From UPXZ01 sp047974405 (GTDB lineage Bacteria > Bacteroidota > Bacteroidia > Bacteroidales > Paludibacteraceae), in NCBI GenBank assembly GCA_047974405.1, contig JBKECI010000028.1, forward strand, positions 1 through 64,000: a stretch of 64,000 nt of DNA, written 5' to 3'. Both the position numbers and the translations under genes were made by a program. How positions within the stretch are numbered: position 1 is the stretch's first letter; every line of letters starts with the position of its first letter. This document shows positions 1 to 8,377 of the stretch, one piece after another. Below the pieces are notes generated by a model that was not told the DNA's origin, ran no database searches, and saw only the letters and a list, made by a program, of their open reading frames with translations.

Positions 1-13
1 AAACTTAAAATTG

Positions 14-100
14 CGGAAGCGGGGGGATTCGAACCCCCGGTACGGTTACCCGTACGTCAGTTTAGCAAACTGGTGGTTTCAGCCACTCACCCACACTTCC
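14..100 (-). tRNA. tRNA-Ser (anticodon GCT)
   Basis: Read on the minus strand this is an 87-nt cloverleaf with a long variable arm, as expected for a class II serine tRNA. The acceptor stem GGAAGTG pairs with CGCTTCC, with one G-U wobble. The anticodon loop TTGCTAA carries GCT (serine AGC/AGU codons), the T loop is TTCGAAT, and the discriminator base is G. CCA is not encoded. Confidence 0.97.
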
Positions 101-130
101 ATAGGAATAAAACTCCCTATTTTGGGACTG

Positions 131-161
131 CAAATATAGTGAACGTTTTTCGATTATCAAA
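131..161 (-). promoter_or_regulatory. Promoter of tRNA-Ser
   Basis: On the minus strand TATATTTG (131-138) matches the Bacteroidota -7 box TAnnTTTG, and TTTG (158-161) lies exactly 19 bases upstream as the -33 box. The start point would fall about 25 bases before the mature tRNA. Confidence 0.8.
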
Positions 162-195
162 GCCTTTTTATCCTAAAAAATTGAAAAGTATTTTT

Positions 196-203
196 TATTT
201 TTG
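196..203 (+). promoter_or_regulatory. -7 promoter box for mltG
   Basis: TATTTTTG matches TAnnTTTG 29 bases before the mltG ATG. No good -33 TTTG is seen at the usual distance. Confidence 0.55.
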
Positions 204-232
204 TACTCTATCAATTAAACCCCTTTTAATAA

Positions 233-1261
233 ATGAATAAAACTCTAAAATATACCTTATTAACTATTTTAATAGTAGGTCTTATCTTTGCTACGTATCT
301 AATTTACATATTCTTAATCCCCAATTTTACACAAAACACGGAGAAAGAGCAATATCTGTTGATTTATGAGAATAATAATTTTGACGATATTTTAAATCAG
401 CTGAAAGATAAATCAAAAATATCGAGTGTTTATAGTTTTCAAAAAGCAGCTGTTCTTTTGAATTACCAAGACAATATAAAACAAGGGAGATACCTTATAC
501 CCGACAGGGGAAATAACATAAGTTTTTTAAGGACTTTGCGAAATGGGAATCAAACACCGGTAAATCTCACTTTCAGTTACATTCGTACCAAAGAGCAACT
601 TGCCGGGAAACTGTCGGGACAACTGATGATTGACTCTGTACAACTAATACATCTACTGAACGATACAATATTTCTGCAGAAATATTCCTTAAATCCTTTT
701 ACTTCTGTTTCGATATTTCTGCCTAATACTTACCAAGTATATTGGGATATTGAGGAGAGAAAACTTTTTCAAAAAATGTACGACGAATACGATAGGTTTT
801 GGACACCCGACAGAAAGAGTAAAGCAAAAGAGATGAATTTCAGTCAGGATCAAGTGATGACATTGGCTTCCATTGTCGATGCAGAATCAAATCAACTATC
901 GGAAAAGGCCATTATTGCAGGGCTTTATATTAACCGACTGCAAAAGAATATGGCATTGCAGGCAGACCCTACCGTAATATTTGCCACGGGAGATTTTACC
1001 ATAAAAAGGGTAACCAACCAACTTACTCGTACAGATTCTCCTTATAATACCTACAGAAATAAAGGGCTACCACCCGGTCCTATTCGCATCCCGCAATTGA
1101 AGACGATAGATGCTGTACTGAATTATGATAAGAACAATTATATTTTTATGTGTGCAAAAGAGACATTGAACGGTGAACACAATTTTTCTGACAATTGGGC
1201 AGAACACCTCCAAAATGCAAAAAAGTATCAACAGGCTCTCAATGCGCGTGGTATTTATTAA
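233..1261 (+). CDS. mltG: Endolytic murein transglycosylase MltG
   Basis: A 342-aa YceG/MltG-family inner-membrane lytic transglycosylase, which cuts nascent peptidoglycan strands near the membrane and sets glycan chain length. Residues about 7-30 form one hydrophobic membrane anchor. The catalytic block is at about 211-245: SIVDAES, then INRL and LQADPTVIF. Glu218 in SIVDAES aligns with the catalytic glutamate of the family (IVEKET in E. coli). The SPYNTYRNKGLPPGPI motif follows near 280. Length is normal (E. coli 340 aa). The gene starts 29 bases after a -7 box and is followed closely by a reductase gene on the same strand. Assignment is by family motifs and is firm. Confidence 0.95.
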   Translation: MNKTLKYTLLTILIVGLIFATYLIYIFLIPNFTQNTEKEQYLLIYENNNFDDILNQLKDKSKISSVYSFQKAAVLLNYQDNIKQGRYLIPDRGNNISFLRTLRNGNQTPVNLTFSYIRTKEQLAGKLSGQLMIDSVQLIHLLNDTIFLQKYSLNPFTSVSIFLPNTYQVYWDIEERKLFQKMYDEYDRFWTPDRKSKAKEMNFSQDQVMTLASIVDAESNQLSEKAIIAGLYINRLQKNMALQADPTVIFATGDFTIKRVTNQLTRTDSPYNTYRNKGLPPGPIRIPQLKTIDAVLNYDKNNYIFMCAKETLNGEHNFSDNWAEHLQNAKKYQQALNARGIY

Positions 1262-1312
1262 ATATGGGATGGCAATATGTAAAGTATCTATTCTGATTTT
1301 TGATATTAGGTA

Positions 1313-1729
1313 ATGATGAAAACAATTTTGGTATTGTGTACCGGTAATAGTTGCCGTAGCCAAATGGCAGAAGGGTACCTGAAGTATTTTGCAAGCAAAA
1401 AGGCTTTGGTTTACAGTGCGGGGATAGAAACTCACGGTGTAAACCCTCGGGCAATAGAAATTATGAAAGATGATGGAGTCGATATTTCAAAACATACATC
1501 CAATAGTATAGATGAATATAGAAATATAAATTTTGATTTTGTAATTACAGTGTGCGATAATGCGCGTGAACGTTGCCCCTACTTTCCGTCAAAAGCAAAA
1601 AAGTTTCATCGCAATTTTGCCGATCCAGCAAAAGTGGCAGGCGGTGAAGAAGAAATTAAGGCGGCATTTCGTTTGACAAGAGAAGATATTAAAAAATATT
1701 GCCAGAAATTTGTGGATAAATGGTTGTAA
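1313..1729 (+). CDS. arsC: Arsenate reductase, low-molecular-weight phosphatase type
   Basis: A 138-aa member of the low-molecular-weight tyrosine phosphatase fold. The N-terminal loop CTGNSCRS (residues 9-16) is the phosphatase/arsenate loop with the nucleophilic cysteine. The segment VCDNARERC (about 81-89) supplies the second and third cysteines typical of the thioredoxin-coupled ArsC class, and the DPAK motif near 105 holds the general acid. It would reduce arsenate to arsenite. Two adjacent ATG codons (1313, 1316) are possible starts. There is no arsenite pump or ArsR regulator nearby, so a general phosphatase or redox role is possible. It lies 51 bases after mltG and may be co-transcribed with it. 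Confidence 0.85.
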   Translation: MMKTILVLCTGNSCRSQMAEGYLKYFASKKALVYSAGIETHGVNPRAIEIMKDDGVDISKHTSNSIDEYRNINFDFVITVCDNARERCPYFPSKAKKFHRNFADPAKVAGGEEEIKAAFRLTREDIKKYCQKFVDKWL

Positions 1730-1734
1730 AACGC

Positions 1735-2628
1735 TTATTTTTTGCTTTCAATATATCCATCGGCTAAGGTAGGGATTCTCAGTTCTAATCCGAGTGTTTC
1801 ATTGAGTTTTTGGATAAAATGGGCGGTAAACATTGGCGAGGATTCTTCAAAGTTTTGATGTACAAAGAAATAGAGATTTTCTAAACCCTCATTTTTCCAT
1901 TGTTTTATCCTCAAAATCCATTCGTCCAATCGTTTAAAATCAATGGTATTGTCGTTGCAGCCTACAAAACGAATAAAGGCTGTAGGCGTTGTAAGTCGTT
2001 GGTGGAGCATATCCCGTCTGCCGGCAGTATCTACAATCAGGTTTGCAACGCGGTTATTTTCCAATAGTGTACAGTAGGTATCCCATATTGTTTTGTCGGA
2101 ATACCATTTACGATTTCGTACTTCAACTGCCAAAGGTATTACTTTGGGAAATCGGATGATAAACTCTTTTAGCTTGCCAAATTCGTTGGGCGAAAAATTG
2201 TCATGAAGTTGTAAAAAGACCATCCCTAATTTTTCTTCAAAGTTGGCAACGGCATCACAAAAAGTATTGGTTAGCTCGTCCACATTCAACAATCTGCGAA
2301 AATGACTGATTGATTGAGTAATTTTTGGGAAAAATTGAAAGTTTTCGGGAGTTTTTTCACGCCACTTTACTATTTGCGCTACAGAGGGCATATTGTAAAA
2401 GGTGGCATTTAGCTCAATAGAATTGAATCGGTGCGAGTAGTAGATAAGTTCATCTTTAGTGCCGCGCGGATAAAAACCTTTCAAATCGTTTCTGTTCCAC
2501 TTGGCACAACCTACCGATACATTGAAATTGTTTCCGAATGCTTTCCCTAAGATTAATTTTGTTTGCAAATCATCTTTCGGCAATGAGAAGTTTATCTCTG
2601 AGAGATTATCAATTTTTCCAAATTTCAT
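1735..2628 (-). CDS. DUF72 family protein (YecE-like)
   Basis: A 297-aa DUF72/YecE family protein with a TIM-barrel-like fold and no established function. Recognisable family segments are VGCAKWNRNDLKGFYP near 39-54, the Y(Y)SHRFNSIELNATFY strand near 64-79, and FFPKI near 97. The QLHDNF and AVEVRNRKW segments follow in the middle of the chain. Length is usual for the family. It converges with the ArsC gene, only 5 bases apart, so the two transcripts probably share termination. No partner gene suggests a role. Confidence 0.88.
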   Translation of the reverse strand: MKFGKIDNLSEINFSLPKDDLQTKLILGKAFGNNFNVSVGCAKWNRNDLKGFYPRGTKDELIYYSHRFNSIELNATFYNMPSVAQIVKWREKTPENFQFFPKITQSISHFRRLLNVDELTNTFCDAVANFEEKLGMVFLQLHDNFSPNEFGKLKEFIIRFPKVIPLAVEVRNRKWYSDKTIWDTYCTLLENNRVANLIVDTAGRRDMLHQRLTTPTAFIRFVGCNDNTIDFKRLDEWILRIKQWKNEGLENLYFFVHQNFEESSPMFTAHFIQKLNETLGLELRIPTLADGYIESKK

Positions 2629-2724
2629 TATATGTCGCCTGAAAATCTATTTATAAGATATTTTTTCTCTAGATCCAAACTGTCTGAATCATCCTGTTTT
2701 ATAAACAGAGACCAAATAGTTTTT

Positions 2725-3663
2725 TTAGAATTTATACATAAATCCTATTCCTAAAATTTCTTTGAATTGAATCTTTGCTTTTTCTCCCGCCAAATCTCCG
2801 TCGCCGTTGGAGTCGTATAAGATATCGTGGTCGTAAATCAATTGTGTGTTTAGACTTACCGTAATGTATTTGTTTACTTTCATCCCTACCAGACCTTCCC
2901 AATTTACATCTACGTATTGCGGATTTTTCAAGTAATTGGAAAAAAGGTCTAATTTGGAAGCGATGGTCATATTTTTTAGAAGTCCATCGGCAAAATTACC
3001 TCTTGAGTAAGCCAAACGGATATATCCTCCAAATTCTTGTTTTATCTTTTTTCCCGGGTCAACTCCAAATGCCCCTTTGTTTGATAGCTCTTTATCCAAT
3101 ACAAACGTTAGTCTTCCGGTAAGTGGTGACACAAAAGCATTGAAATAGCTATTGGGGATGTAATTTAGCCCTACGGCAGCCAACAAGTATCCGGGAGCCA
3201 TAAAGCCCGATATTTTATTGGAGTCGTTGGGGTAGTTGTATCCCGGCGAAAACTGTGTACGAAAGTTTACCAGCCCCGCATAATAGAAGTCTTTGAAAGC
3301 TTTACGCCCGTATTTCGAGTTTAGTTCGATGCGGTCGTCTGTTTTCATCACACCTTTGTAGCTTGCTTGTTGTAACATTCCATATCCTACGTCGAGGGTA
3401 TTTTCCCACACGTCTTTCGAATTTTTGTACGTGGCAAAAATACTACCCAATCCATTAAGAGACAGAGAATTTTGACCTCCTGCGACCCAATTTACAAGTG
3501 CCGTTTGCGACACGTTTAATCCGGTAAGGCCACCGGTTCTCCAGCCAGAAACCGAGTCGGTTTCCAACAGTTTCAGCTTTTTTTCGACATCGGTTATTTG
3601 TGATTTGAGTGATACGCTTGTCATTAGAAGTAGTGCTGCAAAAAATGTAATCTTTTTTTTCAT
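2725..3663 (-). CDS. DUF3078 secreted/outer-membrane protein
   Basis: A 312-aa protein with a signal peptide (MKKK, then a hydrophobic stretch to about residue 20). The segment beginning WRTGGLTGLNVSQTALVNW (about 41-59), followed by GGQNSLSLNG, is the hallmark of DUF3078, a Bacteroidota family predicted to be a beta-barrel or periplasmic envelope protein. The alternating aromatic/polar pattern and the terminal FMYKF (ending in Phe) fit an outer-membrane barrel. Function is unknown. It is monocistronic, with its own -7 box about 107 bases upstream. Confidence 0.85.
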   Translation of the reverse strand: MKKKITFFAALLLMTSVSLKSQITDVEKKLKLLETDSVSGWRTGGLTGLNVSQTALVNWVAGGQNSLSLNGLGSIFATYKNSKDVWENTLDVGYGMLQQASYKGVMKTDDRIELNSKYGRKAFKDFYYAGLVNFRTQFSPGYNYPNDSNKISGFMAPGYLLAAVGLNYIPNSYFNAFVSPLTGRLTFVLDKELSNKGAFGVDPGKKIKQEFGGYIRLAYSRGNFADGLLKNMTIASKLDLFSNYLKNPQYVDVNWEGLVGMKVNKYITVSLNTQLIYDHDILYDSNGDGDLAGEKAKIQFKEILGIGFMYKF

Positions 3664-3769
3664 CCGTTTAAATTTATTTATTGGTCAAAACTTGCAAGTT
3701 AAATTAATCTACTGTGTACAATTTTCTAATCTTACTTGTTTTTTACCGTTTATTTCGTTTTATTGCGTA

Positions 3770-3777
3770 CAAAGATA
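3770..3777 (-). promoter_or_regulatory. -7 promoter box for the DUF3078 gene
   Basis: TATCTTTG on the minus strand, 107 bases before the ATG. It implies a leader of about 100 nt. The -33 region holds only a weak TTTC. Confidence 0.5.
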
Positions 3778-3804
3778 ATTTTTTTTGAAAGAATATAAAA
3801 ATAA

Positions 3805-3841
3805 AAAACGTGTGCAGTAATTTACATATTGCACACGTTTT
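3805..3841 (-). terminator. Terminator after the carboxylase genes
   Basis: Perfect 12-base arms (3805-3816 and 3830-3841, core CGTGTGCA/TGCACACG) enclose a 13-base loop and are followed on the minus strand by a T-rich run. It sits 28 bases after the biotin carrier stop codon. Confidence 0.85.
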
Positions 3842-3868
3842 GTTATATTCGAATATTCCTATTATGGT

Positions 3869-4213
3869 TTATTCGAGCTCTATCATCAAAAAGTCTTTCG
3901 GAATTCGTTCTCCCTCTTTCACATTTATTTTTTTGATTTTGGCCGTAAAGGGCATCTCGATTTTATTTTGCATTTTCATAGCTTCCAAAATAATGAGAGG
4001 TTCTCCTTCTTTAATAACCTTACCCTCTTTAACAAAAATTTTAATAATTGTACCGGGAATAAACGACTGGATTTCATAAGGACTCGGATTTTCCCAAAAT
4101 TTCCGATTCTTGTATTTTGTGGTTAGTAAGGTTTTATACTTTCGTGCCGTTATCGCAAAATCCACCAACTGTGATTCATTAATTGAGGAATCTTGTTTTA
4201 TATTTTCTTCCAT
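3869..4213 (-). CDS. Biotin carboxyl carrier protein subunit
   Basis: A 114-aa protein whose C-terminal 65 residues are a biotinyl domain. The target lysine is Lys80 in EAMKM, with the family PGTI and VKEG turns on either side. The N-terminal 45 residues are charged and lack the Ala/Pro-rich linker seen in decarboxylase carrier subunits. It carries CO2 as carboxybiotin for the carboxyltransferase encoded 45 bases upstream in the same operon. It ends at a strong terminator. No biotin carboxylase gene is adjacent. Confidence 0.92.
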   Translation of the reverse strand: MEENIKQDSSINESQLVDFAITARKYKTLLTTKYKNRKFWENPSPYEIQSFIPGTIIKIFVKEGKVIKEGEPLIILEAMKMQNKIEMPFTAKIKKINVKEGERIPKDFLMIELE

Positions 4214-4258
4214 AAGCTTATGTTCATTAAATTTGTTTTAAAACAAAACATCTGGTTA

Positions 4259-5803
4259 CTAAAACGGTGGAATCCCGTGCTTTTTTGCAGGACGATGGTC
4301 TTGTTTATTTTTCGAAACAGAGAGAGCGTGTAGCAACAGTTCGCGGGTCTCTTCCGGTTCTATCACAGCATCAATATATCCTTTAGAGGCAGCAACAAAT
4401 GGATTTGCAAATTTTTCGACATATTCTTTTACCTTTTGTTGTCTCATTTCCTCTTCGTTCTCTGCTTCCATTATCTCTTTGCGAAAAATAATATTAGCTG
4501 CCCCCTCGGGACCCATAACTGCAATTTCGGCGCCTGGCCAGGCAAACATAAAGTCGGCACCAAGGTGTCGTGAATTCATTGCAATATAACCACCGCCATA
4601 GGCTTTGCGGAGTATTATGGTAATTTTCGGGACGGTAGCCTCAGAATAGGCGTAAAGCATCTTGGCTCCGTGCCTGATAACTCCCGCATGTTCTTGATCT
4701 ACCCCCGGCAAGTATCCCGGCATATCTTCAAGGGTTACAATAGGGATGTTGAAGGCATCACAAAAACGGATAAATCGGGCAGCTTTGTCAGAGGCATCAC
4801 AATCAAGTACACCTGCCAAATACAATGGTTGATTGGCCACGAAACCTACAGTTTCGCCATCCAAGCGACCAAATCCAATTACGATATTGGCAGCCCAAAG
4901 CTCATGAACTTCGAGAAATTTCGATTCGTCTGTGAGTGCATATATCACTTCGCGAACATCGTAAGGCTGACGGGGATCTGAAGGAATTATATTTTCTATT
5001 TTTTTTCTAAATTTGGGTTTTTTGGGATCGGTAGATGCTGCACGCTGTTCATTGTTGTGCGGGATAAGCGAAATGAGTGTTTTTATCTGTTCAAAACATT
5101 CCATCTCAGAAATGGCATAGAAGTGAGCGTTGCCGGTAATTTCGGCGTGTACGCGGGCTCCTCCCAAATCTTCCTGCGAAATTTTTTCTCCAAGAACTGT
5201 TTCTATTACGTTTGGTCCGGTAATGAACATTTTGGAGATATTCTCAACCACAAAGACAAAGTCAGTCAATGCGGGGGAATAAACAGCTCCTCCGGCGCAG
5301 GGACCTAAAATAACCGATAATTGAGGAATAACGCCCGAAGCCATTGTGTTGCGATAGAATATCTCACCATATCCGGCTAAAGCTCCGATACCTTCTTGAA
5401 TACGAGCACCGCCTGAATCGTTGATGCCTATGCAGGGAATTTTCATTCTCAAGGCATGGTCCATAATCTTGGTGATTTTTCGGGCGTGTTTCAATCCCAA
5501 AGACCCCCCCATTACTGTAAAGTCTTGTGCATAAATACATACCGGATTACCGTTAATAGTACCTGTTCCGGTAATTACACCGTCGCCGGGAAGCTCTTTT
5601 GATGCCATTCCGAAGTTTTGCTCTTCATGTTCGACAAACATGTCGTACTCGTGAAAAGAATCCTTGTCTAACAATGCAAGGATACGGACACGGGCTGGCA
5701 TCTTACCCATAGCTATCTGTTTTTCGATAGCTTTGTCGCCACCGCCTTTTTCGGCAATTGCCTTTTTCTGGCGTAGTGCAATGATGTTTTTCTTTAAAGA
5801 CAT
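4259..5803 (-). CDS. Acyl-CoA carboxyltransferase (propionyl/methylmalonyl-CoA type)
   Basis: A 514-aa carboxyltransferase with two crotonase-like halves, the architecture of PccB and MmdA. Motifs include SGGARIQEG near 130 and GPCAGGAVYSPALTDF near 168 in the N-terminal half. GYLPG near 374 and KAYGGGYIAMNS near 408 lie in the C-terminal half and form the oxyanion holes that bind acyl-CoA and biotin. It moves the carboxyl group between biotin and propionyl-CoA/methylmalonyl-CoA, so it belongs to either propionyl-CoA carboxylase or sodium-pumping methylmalonyl-CoA decarboxylase. The window has neither a biotin carboxylase nor the membrane beta subunit beside it, so the choice stays open. Confidence 0.93.
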   Translation of the reverse strand: MSLKKNIIALRQKKAIAEKGGGDKAIEKQIAMGKMPARVRILALLDKDSFHEYDMFVEHEEQNFGMASKELPGDGVITGTGTINGNPVCIYAQDFTVMGGSLGLKHARKITKIMDHALRMKIPCIGINDSGGARIQEGIGALAGYGEIFYRNTMASGVIPQLSVILGPCAGGAVYSPALTDFVFVVENISKMFITGPNVIETVLGEKISQEDLGGARVHAEITGNAHFYAISEMECFEQIKTLISLIPHNNEQRAASTDPKKPKFRKKIENIIPSDPRQPYDVREVIYALTDESKFLEVHELWAANIVIGFGRLDGETVGFVANQPLYLAGVLDCDASDKAARFIRFCDAFNIPIVTLEDMPGYLPGVDQEHAGVIRHGAKMLYAYSEATVPKITIILRKAYGGGYIAMNSRHLGADFMFAWPGAEIAVMGPEGAANIIFRKEIMEAENEEEMRQQKVKEYVEKFANPFVAASKGYIDAVIEPEETRELLLHALSVSKNKQDHRPAKKHGIPPF

Positions 5804-5874
5804 AAAATTTTATTTTAGTTAAAAAATAATAGTATTCCGCTTTTTTTGAATTATAAACCGAGAAAATTGGCTTG

Positions 5875-5882
5875 CAAAAGTA
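5875..5882 (-). promoter_or_regulatory. -7 promoter box for the carboxyltransferase operon
   Basis: TACTTTTG on the minus strand matches TAnnTTTG, 71 bases before the ATG. No convincing -33 box is seen. Confidence 0.5.
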
Positions 5883-5930
5883 ATAAATATTTCACACTTT
5901 TATTCGAAATGTGCAATTTCTTTTTGTTTT

Positions 5931-6488
5931 TTATGAATTCAAACGTTTGTCCAATTTTTTCAACACTATCCGTCTGTGAGCTAAATATCCGGCACTTACG
6001 CTTGTTAAATCGATATTTTCAAGAGTTGCAAGCAATTCGGGAATAAATTCGGGGAACGTATCTGTTACTCTGTTCAGCATACGCATCGAAAGCACTTGAA
6101 TGGCAATTGGCTCTTTGGACGAGGTCATTTTCTCAAAACAGGTGTTGATAAAATGTACAGGAACGTTTTTTGGTATAGGGAGGTTGGTCAAAATGGATAA
6201 TATGGCACGTTTCAAGCTATTATCTGTTGCCTTGGACAAAAAAATCATTAGTCGGAGCGTGTCTTTTTCACGAAAAAACGACAGATTTGTTTCGCTCACT
6301 TTTTCAACCGTCCAAGCTGCTCGCCAAGCTACTTTATAATTTATATCAAAAATAAGCTCAAAAATATCACTAAACAGATGAGGCTGTTCCAATACTTTAT
6401 CCCTTACGAAAAGCACCTCTTTAAGAGAGAGAGAAGAGGAAAATATCGTACCAACATCCATCGTGTTTTCTATATTATTGAAAAACAA
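5931..6488 (-). CDS. HEAT-like repeat protein, function unknown
   Basis: A 185-aa protein predicted to be all alpha-helical. Helical pairs such as YKVAWRAAWTVEKV (about 51-64) and LKRAILSILTNLPIP look like HEAT/ARM repeats, a scaffold for protein-protein binding. There is no signal peptide or membrane segment. Its start overlaps the end of the DUF721 gene by 14 bases, so the two are probably translationally coupled and part of the same transcript as the glucosaminidase gene. I do not recognise a specific function. Confidence 0.75.
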   Translation of the reverse strand: MFFNNIENTMDVGTIFSSSLSLKEVLFVRDKVLEQPHLFSDIFELIFDINYKVAWRAAWTVEKVSETNLSFFREKDTLRLMIFLSKATDNSLKRAILSILTNLPIPKNVPVHFINTCFEKMTSSKEPIAIQVLSMRMLNRVTDTFPEFIPELLATLENIDLTSVSAGYLAHRRIVLKKLDKRLNS

Positions 6489-6765
6489 TATTTTTGACTA
6501 TATTGGCACAAACCTGTGTATTTAATGATTTCTTTATTTGTTCTCGTTCCAAAAATAACTCATGCCGTAGGACAGCAGAGGATAAGGTAACATACAATGT
6601 ACCGTCTTTAAAAAATAATTTTTCTGTATATTGATTGACGGTATCTCCCAGCACCGAAGCCCAAGAGTTGATAACTCTGGTTTCATACAACCTTCCGTCC
6701 AAGTGGTTTTGTTTCAACACTTGTCCCAGTATTACGCTTAGTTTTTCTGTATTTCTACGTTTCAT
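6475..6765 (-). CDS. DUF721 (DciA-like) protein
   Basis: A 96-aa DUF721 protein. The pattern W(A)xVLGDxVNQYTEKLFFKDGTLYVTLSSAVLRHEL (described here in part) near residues 30-70 is typical of the small Bacteroidota members. The family includes DciA, which assists loading of the replicative helicase in bacteria lacking DnaC; whether this short protein does so is inference. In many genomes the gene sits by recF, but here it lies between a glucosaminidase and a HEAT-like gene, overlapping the latter by 14 bases. Confidence 0.85.
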   Translation of the reverse strand: MKRRNTEKLSVILGQVLKQNHLDGRLYETRVINSWASVLGDTVNQYTEKLFFKDGTLYVTLSSAVLRHELFLEREQIKKSLNTQVCANIVKNIVFQ

Positions 6766-6806
6766 CCGTTATTTTTCTATTCTTTTTTACGGAATTTCGT
6801 TTTTTA

Positions 6807-7733
6807 TTATCTCAGTTGGAGAGTAGTTCCCAATTTTGCTCCTTGTGAATAGGGGATATTATTTAAATCGTATAATTTTTGGAGCTTTATGCCGTATTTT
6901 TGTGATATTCGATACAAACTTTCTCCTTCCTTTATTGTATGAAGTTTGTATTCTTTGGCGGCTTTGTCTTTTTTTCGTTGAATATATACCACAGTATTGG
7001 AAGCTAATACCTCACTCCGAGTTAAATCATTCATTTTTAAAATTTTGTCTGTGGTCATGTGGTATTCGTATGCAATACTTTCGTAGGTGTCGCCGGGTAA
7101 TGAAAATACACACTTTACACCATTGTTTTTATACAGTTGGTGAGGTTGTTCCTTAATGGTATTACTGCCTGTTTTATTGTTGAAAACAGATTTTTGCTTG
7201 TTACCTGTAGGCTGGGAGGCATACGCGTTTGTCTTACCCTCGTCATATTGATGGAGGTCATAATTTTCAATGAGCCTTATCAACTTATTGGCATAGTTGG
7301 GGTCGGTAGCATAACCCGCAGCTTTCAATCCCCGCGCCCAACTTTCATAATCGGTAGGGTGTAATTCAAATAATGCAGCATAACGCTTACGATTTTTAAG
7401 AAACAGCGAATGATCCTCGTACGACTCATATGCGTTTTTGTATTTTCTGAAACATTCTCCTTTTTCATCATCGTCCTGATATACTTTGGCTCCATTCCAA
7501 TCGCTACACTTTATTCCAAAATGATTATTGGCTGCTACTGCTAAATATGCCAAGCCGGCTCTTGATTCCAATAATCCTTGCGCCAAAGTGATGCTTGCAG
7601 GAATACGGTACTCAGACTGTTGCTTAACTGCTAGTGGTGCATACTTTTCGATGTATAAAGTATAAGCACTATATTGGTTTTGAGCCTGTAAACCACTTGC
7701 GAGAATCAGAATAAGAGAAAAATTTTTTTTCAT
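6807..7733 (-). CDS. Secreted N-acetylglucosaminidase with LysM domains
   Basis: A 308-aa exported peptidoglycan hydrolase. It has a signal peptide (about 1-17, cleavage near LQAQ), then a glucosaminidase domain (about 22-165) with the catalytic glutamate at Glu56 in LLESRAG and the NNHFGIK motif. Two LysM domains follow, near 208-255 and 262-308, which bind peptidoglycan. It would cut N-acetylglucosaminyl bonds of the cell wall during growth or division. It is first in a likely three-gene transcript with the DUF721 and HEAT-like genes. Confidence 0.93.
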   Translation of the reverse strand: MKKNFSLILILASGLQAQNQYSAYTLYIEKYAPLAVKQQSEYRIPASITLAQGLLESRAGLAYLAVAANNHFGIKCSDWNGAKVYQDDDEKGECFRKYKNAYESYEDHSLFLKNRKRYAALFELHPTDYESWARGLKAAGYATDPNYANKLIRLIENYDLHQYDEGKTNAYASQPTGNKQKSVFNNKTGSNTIKEQPHQLYKNNGVKCVFSLPGDTYESIAYEYHMTTDKILKMNDLTRSEVLASNTVVYIQRKKDKAAKEYKLHTIKEGESLYRISQKYGIKLQKLYDLNNIPYSQGAKLGTTLQLR

Positions 7734-7751
7734 TTGTTAAAAATATATTTA

Positions 7752-7759
7752 CAAAAATA
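7752..7759 (-). promoter_or_regulatory. -7 promoter box for the glucosaminidase operon
   Basis: TATTTTTG on the minus strand, 18 bases before the ATG. A second match, TATATTTG, lies at 7772-7779, so either or both could be used. Confidence 0.5.
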
Positions 7760-7801
7760 AAACTTATTCTTCAAATATAGCAATATCATTAAATAATTTT
7801 A

Positions 7802-7809
7802 TATATTTG
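7802..7809 (+). promoter_or_regulatory. -7 promoter box for cdd
   Basis: TATATTTG matches TAnnTTTG. It overlaps a possible GTG start at 7809, which rules that start out and supports the ATG at 7839. Confidence 0.6.
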
Positions 7810-7838
7810 TGTCGAAACGAAAAAAAAGGGGGCAAAGA

Positions 7839-8336
7839 ATGAAAGAGAGAATAATTAAAGCCGAGATTTTCGAATGCAAGTACAATGAATTATCATTAAG
7901 ATATAAGCAAATAGTGGATATTGCCAAAGAGAAAGCGGGTACTGCCTACGCTCCTTATTCCAAATTTTACGTGGGAGCTGCGGTTTTGCTTGAAAATGGG
8001 AAAATCATAGGTGGCAGTAATCAGGAAAATTCGGCTTCTCCCGATACGCTTTGTGCCGAACGTGTGGCTATGTTGTATGCCAATGCCGAATATCCCGACG
8101 TTGCACCCCAAGCTATAGCCGTTGCCGCATATACCAACGGATCATTTTTGCCCGATCCAATATCTCCTTGTGGAAGTTGCCGCCAAGTATTGTTGGAGTC
8201 AGAAGTACGGTATAAAAAGCCTATAGAAGTAGTATTATACGGAGAAGAAAGAATCTATATTTTAAAAAATATAAAACAGCTATTGCCACTTTGTTTTGAA
8301 AAAAGCAGCTTAAGGTTGGATGAGTCAAAGATATAA
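7839..8336 (+). CDS. cdd: Cytidine deaminase
   Basis: A 165-aa zinc enzyme that deaminates cytidine and deoxycytidine in pyrimidine salvage. From the chosen start, the N-terminal APYSKFYVGAA is followed by TLCAERVA, which supplies a zinc cysteine and the catalytic glutamate. PCGSCRQVL supplies the other two zinc cysteines. The ATG at 7839 was chosen over the in-frame GTG at 7809 because the promoter box covers the GTG, and AAAGGGGG-like purines precede the ATG. The protein is slightly longer than the usual 130-140 aa because of an N-terminal extension. The START-like gene follows in the same direction. Confidence 0.95.
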   Translation: MKERIIKAEIFECKYNELSLRYKQIVDIAKEKAGTAYAPYSKFYVGAAVLLENGKIIGGSNQENSASPDTLCAERVAMLYANAEYPDVAPQAIAVAAYTNGSFLPDPISPCGSCRQVLLESEVRYKKPIEVVLYGEERIYILKNIKQLLPLCFEKSSLRLDESKI

Positions 8337-8377
8337 AACTCATAAATAAAGAAGATATAAATCAATAAGATACGATT

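Noticed and set aside
3810..4079. Plus-strand open frame over the biotin carrier
   Set aside because: It begins inside the terminator hairpin and is antisense to the biotinyl domain.
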